The notes beneath the pieces were generated by a model. It made no database searches. It saw only the letters and a list, made by a program, of their open reading frames with translations, and was not told where the DNA came from. Made by a program: the position numbers and the translations under genes. 62,921 nt of DNA from Acidobacteriota bacterium (GTDB lineage Bacteria > Acidobacteriota > Blastocatellia > Pyrinomonadales > Pyrinomonadaceae), in the NCBI GenBank assembly GCA_019639135.1, contig JAHBSL010000025.1, positions 1 through 62,921 of the forward strand, in the 5' to 3' direction. Below, piece by piece: positions 8,672 through 18,684 of the stretch; the stretch's first letter is position 1; the number at the start of each line of letters is the position of its first letter.

Positions 8672-10087
8672 ATGCAAAACGAATCACCGGGAAACAAGCC
8701 AATAGACGTTCTTATCCTCGCCGCCGGACTTGGAACGCGAATGCGTTCGAGCATTGCAAAGGTATTGCATAAGCTTGGCGAAACCCCACTGATCAGCCAC
8801 GTTTGCCGGACGGCTGCGGCACTTGGTCCCGAGAAGATATATGTGGTCGTCGGCCATCAGGCGGACGAAGTAAAGAAGGCCGTACTTGAAGAGATCGAGG
8901 CCGACCGCGTCGAATTTGTAACGCAAAAAGAGCAGCTCGGTACCGGCGATGCTGTAAATGCGGCCCGCGAACATTTTACCGATCGAGATTCGACGCTCCT
9001 TATCCTTTCGGGCGACGTCCCGCTGATACGGCACGAAACGCTCGCCTCTCTCGTCCAGTATCATCACAACCACCGCGGACGCGGGGCGACAGCGACCGTT
9101 TTGACCGTTAAGCTCAAGGACCCTACGGGCTACGGGCGCGTCGTTCGGTCGGGTGAAGGGCTTTTCGACCGGATAGTCGAACAAAAAGATGCGAGCCAAA
9201 GCGAACTAGAGATAAACGAGATCAACGCCGGGATCTACTGTTTCGATTCACGAAAGCTTTTCACCACACTAGCCGAAGTTAAGAACGACAACGCTCAGGG
9301 CGAATACTATTTGACCGACGTCCCGGCAATGCTCCGCGAAGCAGGCGACGACGTTGCGGTCTATACTCACGGCGATCACAAAGAGATCGAGGGCGTGAAC
9401 AACCGCGTTCAGCTCGCCGAGATGGAACGCGTGCTGAGGCGGCGGACCGTTCAGCGGCTAATGCTCGACAGCGGCGTCACTTTTATCGACCCGAAAAGCG
9501 TTTACATCAGCGAGCGGGCAAAATTTGGGCGGGACACGATCGTTTATCCGAACGTTACGGTCGAGGGAACCACGGAGATCGGCGATGGCTGTACTATACG
9601 GCAGGGAACCCGACTGACGAACGCGCGCGTCGGCCACGGCGTCGAAATACTTGATAACTGCGTGGTGGTCGATTCGGAGATCGGCAATGGGTGCACCGTC
9701 GGCCCGATGGCACATCTCCGCGGAAAGGCCGTAATGATGGAAGGAGCAAAGGTCGGCAATTTTGTCGAGATGAAAAAGACCCGGCTTGGCCGCGGCTCAA
9801 AGGCGAACCACCTGACATATCTCGGCGATGCGACCATCGGCGACAAAACGAACATCGGAGCCGGGACGATCACGTGCAACTTTGACGGCAAAAATAAGCA
9901 CGAAACCCACATCGGCAACGATGTAAAGATCGGCTCGGACACAATGCTCGTCGCCCCGATAAAGGTCGGCGACGGCGCCGCAACCGGAGCAGGAAGCGTG
10001 GTAACAAAGGACATCGAACCGAACAAGCTTGCTGTTGGCGCTCCGGCACGAGCTATCAAGACGCTCAAAGCCGATGACACTTCGTAG
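8672..10087 (+). CDS. glmU: Bifunctional UDP-GlcNAc pyrophosphorylase / GlcN-1-P acetyltransferase
   Basis: 471 aa, full length. The N-terminal uridyltransferase domain opens with LILAAGLGTRMRSSIAKVLH and includes LSGDVPLI. The C-terminal left-handed beta-helix (from about residue 255) ends with the acetyltransferase region NIGAGTITCNFDGKNKHET and GAGSVVTKDI. It makes UDP-GlcNAc from GlcN-1-P for peptidoglycan and LPS. It lies 53 bp after yvcK and 17 bp before glmS. Confidence 0.97.
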   Translation: MQNESPGNKPIDVLILAAGLGTRMRSSIAKVLHKLGETPLISHVCRTAAALGPEKIYVVVGHQADEVKKAVLEEIEADRVEFVTQKEQLGTGDAVNAAREHFTDRDSTLLILSGDVPLIRHETLASLVQYHHNHRGRGATATVLTVKLKDPTGYGRVVRSGEGLFDRIVEQKDASQSELEINEINAGIYCFDSRKLFTTLAEVKNDNAQGEYYLTDVPAMLREAGDDVAVYTHGDHKEIEGVNNRVQLAEMERVLRRRTVQRLMLDSGVTFIDPKSVYISERAKFGRDTIVYPNVTVEGTTEIGDGCTIRQGTRLTNARVGHGVEILDNCVVVDSEIGNGCTVGPMAHLRGKAVMMEGAKVGNFVEMKKTRLGRGSKANHLTYLGDATIGDKTNIGAGTITCNFDGKNKHETHIGNDVKIGSDTMLVAPIKVGDGAATGAGSVVTKDIEPNKLAVGAPARAIKTLKADDTS

Positions 10088-10104
10088 ATCATTAGATTTT
10101 ATTT

Positions 10105-11967
<1,863 letters not shown>

Positions 11968-11977
11968 AATAAGAGTT

Positions 11978-12178
11978 ATGAAATGGCGTGTCGTTTTAGA
12001 GCGTGACGAAGAAACCGGTGAATGGGCAGTATGGTGCCCCGAGTTGCCCGGCTGCACCAGTGCGGGCGTCACCGAGGATGAAGCTCTCGAGAACATTCGC
12101 GAAGCGATCGAGCTTTATCTCGAGCCTGCTACCTATCCCTTTGCTCCGACCGCAGTCATACGTGAGGTTTACGTCTAG
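11978..12178 (+). CDS. hicB: HicB-like antitoxin (partner-binding domain only)
   Basis: 66 aa. The sequence has the HicB partial-RNase-H fold: WRVVLERDEETGEWAVWCPE, then LPGCTSAGVTEDEALENIREAI. The usual C-terminal DNA-binding helix-turn-helix or ribbon-helix-helix is absent, so autoregulation by this antitoxin is unlikely. It starts 10 bp after glmS and precedes the hicA gene by 11 bp. Confidence 0.85.
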   Translation: MKWRVVLERDEETGEWAVWCPELPGCTSAGVTEDEALENIREAIELYLEPATYPFAPTAVIREVYV

Positions 12179-12189
12179 CAATCAAGCGA

Positions 12190-12402
12190 ATGAGGACGTT
12201 CACTTCCAAAGAGATCGAACGCCTCCTGGCCAGATTTGGATTCGTGTTGGTTTCTCAAAAGGGAAGTCACAGAAAATGGAGGAATTACTCCACGGGCCGA
12301 CAGGTGATCGTACCTTTTCATAGCGGCAAGAATCTCCCCGTCGGAACTCTTCGCAATATTCTTGAGAACGCGGCGATCCCCGAGTCGGAATGGAAGAACT
12401 AG
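12190..12402 (+). CDS. hicA: HicA-like mRNA interferase toxin
   Basis: 70 aa, typical HicA length, with a double-stranded RNA-binding-like fold. KEIERLLARFGFVLVSQKGS is followed by the catalytic histidine in GSHRKW, and the end LPVGTLRNILENAAI is typical. The order is antitoxin first, toxin second. Location directly behind glmS raises the possibility of co-expression with the cell-wall operon. Confidence 0.87.
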   Translation: MRTFTSKEIERLLARFGFVLVSQKGSHRKWRNYSTGRQVIVPFHSGKNLPVGTLRNILENAAIPESEWKN

Positions 12403-12445
12403 TAACAATCCTCTTTGCCGCCAGCCAAAGATCTGATCGTTAAGA

Positions 12446-13408
12446 ATGAAGGCAATTGTCATTGTAGAATTCGGCGGGCCTGAGGTGCTCGGACTTGCGG
12501 AGGTTGAAACGCCAAGCCCGGCGGATGGGCAGGTGCTCGTTCGTGTTAAGGCGGCCGGTGTGAATCCGGTCGATACTTATATTCGTTCGGGGATTCACGC
12601 CGTTAAACCGAAGCTGCCTTATACGCCGGGAAAGGATGGTGCGGGGGTCGTCGAAGCGGTCGGTCCGGGAGTGCGGCGATTTGCGCCCGGAGACCATGTT
12701 TACATCGCCGATACGCTGACCGGTACCTACGCAGAATATGCTCTTTGCCGAGAGGATCAGCTCGGGCGGCTTCCGGAGAACGTTTCGTTCGAAGCCGGTG
12801 CGGGTGTTTTCACGCCCTATGCCACTGCCTATCGGGCGCTGTTTCAAAAGGCCGGAGCGAAGATAGGCGAGACCGTTCTTGTCCACGGAGCCTCAGGCGG
12901 TGTTGGGATCGCGGCGGTTCAGTGGGCAAAGAGTGCGGGAATGTGTGTGATCGGCACTGCAAGCACCGAGGAGGGCCGATCGCTTGCAATGGCGAACGGT
13001 GCTGATGCGGTGTTCGACCACTCGGATGACGGGCATTACGCGGCGATCATGGAATTCACCGATGGCAAAGGCTGCGATGTCATTCTTGAGATGCTGGCGA
13101 ACGTGAATCTTGAGAATGACTTCGAGGCTCTCGCAAAGTATGGACGGATCGTCGTTATCGGCAGCCGCGGAAGCCTTGAGTTCACGCCACGGCTGGCGAT
13201 GACCAAAGAAGCGACGATCCTCGGGATGTCACTTTTCAATGCCGCTCCGCACGAAATGGCAGAGATCCACCGTGCCATCGAGAATGGTCTCGAGACCGGT
13301 GTGGTTGCTCCGGTCATCAGTATGACATTCACGCTAGGCGAAGCACCGGAGGCACACCGCGAAGTTATCGAAGGCAAAAGCCCAGGGAAGATAGTATTAC
13401 TGACATAA
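12446..13408 (+). CDS. NADPH:quinone reductase-like medium-chain dehydrogenase (zinc-less)
   Basis: 320 aa MDR-family protein. The GroES-like N-terminal part includes VRVKAAGVNPVDTYIRSG and PYTPGKDGAGVVEAVGPG. The Rossmann fold has LVHGASGGVGIAAVQWAKSA, the NADPH-binding glycine motif of quinone oxidoreductases. No structural-zinc cysteine cluster is seen, which fits the zeta-crystallin/Qor group rather than alcohol dehydrogenases. The true electron acceptor is unknown. Its stop lies 11 bp from the convergent P-domain gene. Confidence 0.88.
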   Translation: MKAIVIVEFGGPEVLGLAEVETPSPADGQVLVRVKAAGVNPVDTYIRSGIHAVKPKLPYTPGKDGAGVVEAVGPGVRRFAPGDHVYIADTLTGTYAEYALCREDQLGRLPENVSFEAGAGVFTPYATAYRALFQKAGAKIGETVLVHGASGGVGIAAVQWAKSAGMCVIGTASTEEGRSLAMANGADAVFDHSDDGHYAAIMEFTDGKGCDVILEMLANVNLENDFEALAKYGRIVVIGSRGSLEFTPRLAMTKEATILGMSLFNAAPHEMAEIHRAIENGLETGVVAPVISMTFTLGEAPEAHREVIEGKSPGKIVLLT

Positions 13409-13419
13409 GAGGGCCATCG

Positions 13420-14328
13420 CTAACGAAGATCGGGTTCAGAAACAAAATTCAGGTCGGACAGATCGGTATCTAGGTTTACGACCCTTACTGGGTCGGGAAA
13501 AAAGGTTCGCCCCGATGCCGCAGAGACGATATACGTTTGGCCGGAGGGCAGGCCCTCAATTGCGTAATATCCGAACTGGTTGGTTAAGGCCAAGACAGGT
13601 TCGTCAAGCTCGCCACCTTGCACCATGATCCGGACATTAGAAATGCCTCGGCCATCCGGTGCTATTGCTCGCCCGGAAATGCTTGCCGGAGCAGACGTTG
13701 GGCCAAGCGACGTCAGAGTAAGTGAAGCGGCGGAGACCGTACCGGTATCCGCGGCAGCACAATCCAAGAAACGCAAGGTCCAAGTCCCATTAGGGTTCGC
13801 AACCGGCAGAAAGACCGGGAACATTGATGTAAAGGCCGGGCCCGGATTGACTGGCGAGAATGGGCCGGATTCCTGGGTCCGATAATTGCCACCCGGGATG
13901 TTGAAAGTGTTGCCTCCAGCTGCTGCTGCGGACCATATATTTCCAGTGTTTATGTCAGCGAAAGTATAGGTGCCGTTCAGGTTAGAACTATCTCCGAAGG
14001 AACCGGTAAGGCTCGTCCGGCCAACGTAGGCGAAGATCACATGTGACGTACCGTCTGGTGCTATCAGCAATACCTGAAGGTCGCCTATGTAGGTGTGTGT
14101 CATAGTGAAAGAAATGGTTGTCGATGTGACCGCTCCAAGCAATCCAGTAACTGCAAAATTGACATCTCTTGGAGCACCACACGTAGGGTTAGGAGAAGTG
14201 CCGTCCGGAATTGCACCGGTTCCGGTGCCGGGAAACGTCTGGGATATCGTGGGAATGGAAAAAAGTGCGGCGACCGAGATTGCTAATAAAAATCTGTACA
14301 GTATAGGTTTGATCGAGGGGGTTGGCAT
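13420..14328 (-). CDS. Secreted protein with P-domain and carboxypeptidase-regulatory-like domain
   Basis: 302 aa from the chosen ATG at 14328, which follows the ribosome binding site gggag and begins a clear signal peptide (LYRFLLAISVAALFSIPTIS); a longer in-frame reading from 14373 lacks such a site. Residues about 35-195 resemble a proprotein-convertase P-domain (TMTHTYIGDLQVLLIAPDGT and NPNGTWTLRFLDCAAADTG). A carboxypeptidase regulatory-like beta-sandwich follows (ISGRAIAPDGRGISNVRIMV, then LTNQFGYYAIEGLPSG). No protease domain is attached, so it is probably a surface or matrix protein. Confidence 0.8.
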   Translation of the reverse strand: MPTPSIKPILYRFLLAISVAALFSIPTISQTFPGTGTGAIPDGTSPNPTCGAPRDVNFAVTGLLGAVTSTTISFTMTHTYIGDLQVLLIAPDGTSHVIFAYVGRTSLTGSFGDSSNLNGTYTFADINTGNIWSAAAAGGNTFNIPGGNYRTQESGPFSPVNPGPAFTSMFPVFLPVANPNGTWTLRFLDCAAADTGTVSAASLTLTSLGPTSAPASISGRAIAPDGRGISNVRIMVQGGELDEPVLALTNQFGYYAIEGLPSGQTYIVSAASGRTFFPDPVRVVNLDTDLSDLNFVSEPDLR

Positions 14329-14490
14329 AGTGAGATTCTCCCGGATGATTGTTGGAAAGGCATGATTAGCCACAGAGGTAGAAAACGGCTCGGAAGCGAT
14401 TTCGTTGAAGGAAGAAATGGGAAGAAAGGAGTATAGCCGTTGCCGGCCAATTCCGATGATAATGCAGAGTCGAAATGAAAGTCAACCATG

Positions 14491-16392
14491 TTAAACAATC
14501 ATGCCTCCACTATCTGCGCTGATCCGGCCTCGTTCAAATTCCGGCAAAGCCCCGAAGACCTGCAAAGCGTATTTGACGTTACCGAACGGAGCTGAAACCT
14601 GAACGCCTGCGATGACATCCCGCACCTCGAGCAAGGATTCGCGAGCGATCTTGATGCCTTCCTCGCGTGCCTCGTCCTTTCCTTTCTCCGAAGCGACCCG
14701 CATCCGATCGAGTATCTCGGGCGTGACGTTCACACCCGGCACCTCGTTGTGCAGGAACTCGGCATTGCGGAAGCTGACGAGCGGCCAGATGCCGGCGACG
14801 ATCGGGATCTTGACGTGGGCGATGCGGTCGATGAACGACCGAAGCTGCTCGGTGTCAAAAACGGGCTGGGTGATGGCATATTCCGCACCGGCCTCGACTT
14901 TCCACTCGAATCTGCGGATCTCCTCATCGATGTTTACCGCACCGGGATTCACGCCGACGCCGATCGAAAACGCAGTCGGTTTTCCGATCGGGTTATTGCC
15001 GATGTCGAGACCGTGGTTGAGTTTATTGACCATATTGGTCAGGCCGATGGCGTCAATGTCAAAGACCGCCGTCGCATCGGGGTAAGGGCCCATCTTCGGC
15101 GGGTCACCGGTGATCAGGAGAAGGTTGTGTAAGTCGAGAGCCGCGGCCCCGAGCAGGTCGGACATCATTCCGAGCAGGTTCCGGTCGCGGCAGCAGTAGT
15201 GGAGCACGGCCTCGATGCCGATCTCGCGTTCGACGAGGACGGCCGTCGCCTGAGCGGACATCCGAGTCTGGGCCCGCGGGCCGTCGGGAATGTTAACCGC
15301 GTCAACTCCGGCCTCTTTCAGCAAACGGATCGAATCGAGCGTCGCCTGAGCGTCGCAGCCCTTAGGCGGGAGCACTTCGACCGAGGTGACGAATTCGCCG
15401 CGGGCGATCTTTGCAGACCAGCGTGAGCGTTCCTCTGGTGAGACGACCGAAACATCCTCGGGTTTGAGTTCGGTGACGCTCACGTGCTTTACGGCCGCCG
15501 ATTGGTGAAGCTGTCGCGGGCTGATCGAGCGGATCGCATCGGCGATCAGCTTGATGTGGGTCGGGGTTGTGCCGCAGCAGCCGCCGACGAAGTTCGCTCC
15601 GGCCTGGACGAAACGTTTTGCAAAGGTCGCCATGTATTCGGGCGAGCCCATGTAGAACTGGCGGCCCTGTACATCGCGGGGAAGCCCGGCGTTCGGCTGG
15701 GCGGAAAGCGGGAGCGAGGTCACGGCCCGCATCTTTTCCAGTGCTGAGAGAACGTGGGTCGGGCCCATTCCGCAGTTGAGTCCGATGACGTCAACACCGA
15801 GTCTTTCGAGCTCTGCGGTGAACGTCTCCGGCGCGGTTCCGAAACTTGTTTTGCCATGGTCCTGGATCGTCATCTGGGCGACGATAGGAAGATCGCAGAT
15901 CTCCTTTACGGCAAGGATGGCCTGTTCGATCACTGACAGTTCGGAGAAAGTCTCCAGAATGAATAGATCGACGCCGCCTTCGAGCAGAGCCTCTGCCTGC
16001 TCGCGGAAAAGAGCTCGTGCTTCTTCGAACGATGTCGGGCCGAAGGGCTCGATCCGAAGTCCGAGCGGGCCGATCGCACCGGCGACAAATGCTTTGTCAC
16101 CCGCAGCTTCGCGCGCAAGCCGGGCGGCGGCGATGTTGATCTCGCGGAGACGTGATTCGAGGCCGTATTGCTGAAGCTTGTGCCGCGTTGCTCCGAAGGA
16201 GTTCGTTTCGATGACGTCCGCACCGGCCTTCACGTATTCGGCGTGGACCTCGCGGACAAGGTCCGGTGAGTTCAGGTTTAGCTCGTCATAGCTGCGGTTG
16301 ATGTAAACGCCTTTGTCGTAAAGACGGGTGCCGACCGCGCCGTCAAATACAAAAACGCCGTCCGAGGCAAGCAATTCACGAAAATCTCTCAT
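14491..16392 (-). CDS. Bifunctional homocysteine S-methyltransferase / methylenetetrahydrofolate reductase
   Basis: 633 aa fusion. The N-terminal half (to about residue 290) is a homocysteine S-methyltransferase barrel: VFVFDGAVGTRLYDKGVYIN, the zinc-ligand motif GLNCGMGP and the paired cysteines in VGGCCGTTPTH. The C-terminal half is a MetF-like reductase (FVTSVEVLPPKGCDA, LLLITGDPPKMGPYPDATAV, EYAITQPVFDTEQL). It resembles Bacillus YitJ and couples 5-methyl-THF formation to methionine synthesis. I place the start at the ATG at 16392, not the longer reading, because the upstream bases form the SAM-II-like aptamer and terminator that would otherwise be translated. Confidence 0.94.
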   Translation of the reverse strand: MRDFRELLASDGVFVFDGAVGTRLYDKGVYINRSYDELNLNSPDLVREVHAEYVKAGADVIETNSFGATRHKLQQYGLESRLREINIAAARLAREAAGDKAFVAGAIGPLGLRIEPFGPTSFEEARALFREQAEALLEGGVDLFILETFSELSVIEQAILAVKEICDLPIVAQMTIQDHGKTSFGTAPETFTAELERLGVDVIGLNCGMGPTHVLSALEKMRAVTSLPLSAQPNAGLPRDVQGRQFYMGSPEYMATFAKRFVQAGANFVGGCCGTTPTHIKLIADAIRSISPRQLHQSAAVKHVSVTELKPEDVSVVSPEERSRWSAKIARGEFVTSVEVLPPKGCDAQATLDSIRLLKEAGVDAVNIPDGPRAQTRMSAQATAVLVEREIGIEAVLHYCCRDRNLLGMMSDLLGAAALDLHNLLLITGDPPKMGPYPDATAVFDIDAIGLTNMVNKLNHGLDIGNNPIGKPTAFSIGVGVNPGAVNIDEEIRRFEWKVEAGAEYAITQPVFDTEQLRSFIDRIAHVKIPIVAGIWPLVSFRNAEFLHNEVPGVNVTPEILDRMRVASEKGKDEAREEGIKIARESLLEVRDVIAGVQVSAPFGNVKYALQVFGALPEFERGRISADSGGMIV

Positions 16393-16396
16393 AACT

Positions 16397-16424
16397 AAAA
16401 AGGTCTCGCCAAACAGCGAGACCT
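16397..16424 (-). terminator. Leader (attenuator) intrinsic terminator before the homocysteine methyltransferase gene
   Basis: On the minus strand a perfect 9-bp stem AGGTCTCGC/GCGAGACCT with a TGTTTG loop is followed by U5, and the ATG comes four bases later. A complete terminator in front of its own gene implies transcription attenuation. Confidence 0.85.
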
Positions 16425-16447
16425 CAGATTCCAGATCGATTGTCACT

Positions 16448-16500
16448 GGCTGTTTAGCAGATTATTTAACGTGGTCGCAAGTCGCAATAACTCACCACGG
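16448..16500 (-). promoter_or_regulatory. SAM-II-like riboswitch aptamer
   Basis: Read 5'-3' on the minus strand, stem P1 is CGTGGT (16499-16494) paired with ACCACG (16475-16470). It encloses a loop with TTATT and a GACTTGCG segment like the conserved CTTGC of SAM-II. After P1 comes TTAAATAATCTGCTAAA, matching the SAM-II 3' strand (TTAAAxAAxxxGCTAAA), and AATAA can pair with loop TTATT as the pseudoknot. The downstream gene makes methionine, the SAM precursor, as expected for this class. The GCUAAACAGC segment (16458-16449) is complementary to GCUGUUUGGC (16417-16408) in the terminator, giving a mutually exclusive antiterminator. Confidence 0.85.
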
Positions 16501-16544
16501 ATGTAAACCCGATAATGCGACTTCGGCGGCCAAGTGTCAAGGTT

Positions 16545-17372
16545 TCAGCGTTGGCACCGCCTGCAAAAGAAGGTCGAGCGGCCGGCTTGTTTTAGTCGCA
16601 TGATGCTTTCACCGCAAGCCGGGCATTCTTCGCCCTCGCGGCCGTAAACACTCCAATCCGGCGAATCCTGTTCGCCATAAAAATTTCCGCCGATATTTCC
16701 GGGCTCGACCGGAACAGAACGGCTTGATTCTATCGCACGCTCAAGCACGGCGAGAATTGCCGAGTGGAGAAACTCGGCTTTCGGCTTTGTGAGCCTATCG
16801 GCACGTTTTCGCGGGTCGATGCGGGATTCGAACAGAGCCTCAGAGGCATAAATGTTGCCGAGCCCGCAGACCTTCGTTTGGTCGAGCAAAAATTCCTTGA
16901 TAGGCCGCGATGAGGCCTTCAACTTTGACCTTAAATAATCGACCGAGAAATCTTCGCCGAAAGGCTCCGGAGCGAGCTTGCAAAGTTCCTTCGCGGCGTT
17001 TAGCTCATCGCTGCGGACGATGTTCATGAACCCGAAGTGCCGCTGATCGCTGAAATGGAGCGTCTCGCCCCCGAGATCGAACTGGGCATGTGTAAAGCGC
17101 GGCGGTTCGGTGCCCTCGGCGGCGATCGAAAAACGACCGCTCATCCGAAGATGGACGATCAGAGTGCGATCGTTCTCAAGGTCAAAGAGAATATGCTTGC
17201 CGCGGCGGCAAATTGAATTGATGCGGGCGTTTGCGAGTTGAGCGTTGAAGTCCTCGGGCGTGAACGCAGGTGCTAGCCGCTGGCGGTGAAGCATTGCCTG
17301 CTCGATCCGGCGGCCGCGGACGAGCAGGTCAAGATGGCTGGCGACGAGTTGAACTTCGGGTAGTTCGGGCAT
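16545..17372 (-). CDS. mutM: Formamidopyrimidine-DNA glycosylase (Fpg/MutM)
   Basis: 275 aa, full length. The mature N-terminus PELPEVQ provides the catalytic proline and glutamate; CRRGKHILFDL carries the conserved beta-elimination lysine. The C-terminal zinc finger CPACGESIMRLKQAGRSTFF is completed by CRRCQR. The enzyme excises 8-oxoguanine and formamidopyrimidines. It lies upstream of the homocysteine methyltransferase leader on the same strand. Confidence 0.96.
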   Translation of the reverse strand: MPELPEVQLVASHLDLLVRGRRIEQAMLHRQRLAPAFTPEDFNAQLANARINSICRRGKHILFDLENDRTLIVHLRMSGRFSIAAEGTEPPRFTHAQFDLGGETLHFSDQRHFGFMNIVRSDELNAAKELCKLAPEPFGEDFSVDYLRSKLKASSRPIKEFLLDQTKVCGLGNIYASEALFESRIDPRKRADRLTKPKAEFLHSAILAVLERAIESSRSVPVEPGNIGGNFYGEQDSPDWSVYGREGEECPACGESIMRLKQAGRSTFFCRRCQR

Positions 17373-17383
17373 TGGTCGTGTAT

Positions 17384-18433
17384 CTAAGTGACTGAGTAGT
17401 CCGGGATCGTGGCTTTATCTCCGAGGACCGTCCCTTTGGTGATCGAGCTGCTTCGTCCGATGAACGAACTTCGCCCGATCACGGATCCTTGAACCGCGGC
17501 ACCTGCCGCGATCCGCGAGTGTCCCCAGATCACCGAATTCTCAACGATCGCTTTTTCCTCAAGCATTACACCGGGACCGAGGACAGAATTTCGAACTGCT
17601 GAGTTCGGCTTTAGAACACATCCTTCGCCGAAGAGCGAAGAGCGATCGACCGATGCGGCGGTTGCGATCTCGATTTGTACTGGTATTTCCGGCAGATCCA
17701 GTCCGACCTTTCCAGCTAAAAAGTCCATGTGAGCATGGAGATAACTTGTGGGGTTGCCGATGTCACGCCAGTAGCCGTCGCCAAGCAGATAAGACCGGAA
17801 ATTAAGACCCTTTTCGAGTATTGCCGGGAAAATGTTGAATTCGAAGGACGAATGCTCGTTTTTCGGGATCAGATCGAGCACTGAACGCTCCAGAATGTAG
17901 ATCCCCGCGTTGATGTTACGTGAGCGGAGGTGCGGGACGTCCTCGGCCTTCGGTTTTTCTAGAAAGCGTTCAACTCGGCCATCATCGTCGGTTTCGACAA
18001 GGCCGTAGCGGGTCGGGTCCTCGACTTCGACTAGGACGATCGTGGCGTCGGCTTTTGTGTTGCGGTGCTGCTCGAACACCTTCGCAAGATCGATATCCGT
18101 AAGTATGTCACCATTTAGGACGACAAAGGTGTGCGAGGACTCGTCGGCCGCAAAGCGAAACGCACCGCTTGTGCCGAGCGGATTCGGCTCGGTCACAAAG
18201 CTGACCTTTGAGCGGTATTGCGAACCGTCGCCGATCGCGTCTTCGATCTTGTTTGGCTGGTAGCTAAGCGAAAGGACGGCTTTTTCGACGCCAGCCGCTG
18301 ACAGCATCTCAAGTTGAAAAGCTAAGAACGGCCGGTTCATCATCGGCACGATCGGCTTTGGCGTAAAAACCGTAAGAGGCCGCAGCCGCGTGCCCTTTCC
18401 GCCGGCAAGGATAACTGCGCTTACATCATTCAT
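17384..18433 (-). CDS. NDP-sugar nucleotidyltransferase (mannose-1-P guanylyltransferase-like)
   Basis: 349 aa from the ATG at 18433; the longer reading to 18505 adds a sequence with no homology pattern. The N-terminal nucleotidyltransferase fold opens with AVILAGGKGTRLRPLT and has VVLNGDILTDID. It continues with a sugar-phosphate segment (INAGIYILERSVLD) and a C-terminal left-handed beta-helix (SVIWGHSRIAAGAAVQGSVI). This is the ManC/GMPP-like two-domain arrangement. The exact sugar cannot be read. The stop is 11 bp before mutM. Confidence 0.88.
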   Translation of the reverse strand: MNDVSAVILAGGKGTRLRPLTVFTPKPIVPMMNRPFLAFQLEMLSAAGVEKAVLSLSYQPNKIEDAIGDGSQYRSKVSFVTEPNPLGTSGAFRFAADESSHTFVVLNGDILTDIDLAKVFEQHRNTKADATIVLVEVEDPTRYGLVETDDDGRVERFLEKPKAEDVPHLRSRNINAGIYILERSVLDLIPKNEHSSFEFNIFPAILEKGLNFRSYLLGDGYWRDIGNPTSYLHAHMDFLAGKVGLDLPEIPVQIEIATAASVDRSSLFGEGCVLKPNSAVRNSVLGPGVMLEEKAIVENSVIWGHSRIAAGAAVQGSVIGRSSFIGRSSSITKGTVLGDKATIPDYSVT

Positions 18434-18544
18434 GATAAAAACCAAAACGCGAAACGTTAGCCTAATTCGTAAACAACCAAAAATCAAAGGCTTCCTAAAT
18501 GTCACACAAATGGTTAAACAATTACAAAAATTGTCAAAAAATGA

Positions 18545-18573
18545 TTGACATAAATTTGCACAGCTTGTAATCT
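18545..18573 (+). promoter_or_regulatory. Possible promoter for the TPR protein gene
   Basis: TTGACA at 18545-18550 is a perfect -35 box; TAATCT at 18568-18573, spaced 17 bp, is a weak -10. It lies about 112 bp upstream of the gene in an AT-rich stretch. Confidence 0.35.
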
Positions 18574-18684
18574 CTTATATGAAGGCGAGCCTTCTCTTTC
18601 GGTGCCTCTCTGGATTTTTTTGGCACAATTCCCGTCTTTCTCACCATTCGGGACCCGGACGAACTTCACTTCACAGGCAAAATA

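Noticed and set aside
10088..10104. glmS ribozyme upstream of glmS
   Set aside because: Only 17 bp separate glmU and glmS, too short for the ribozyme.
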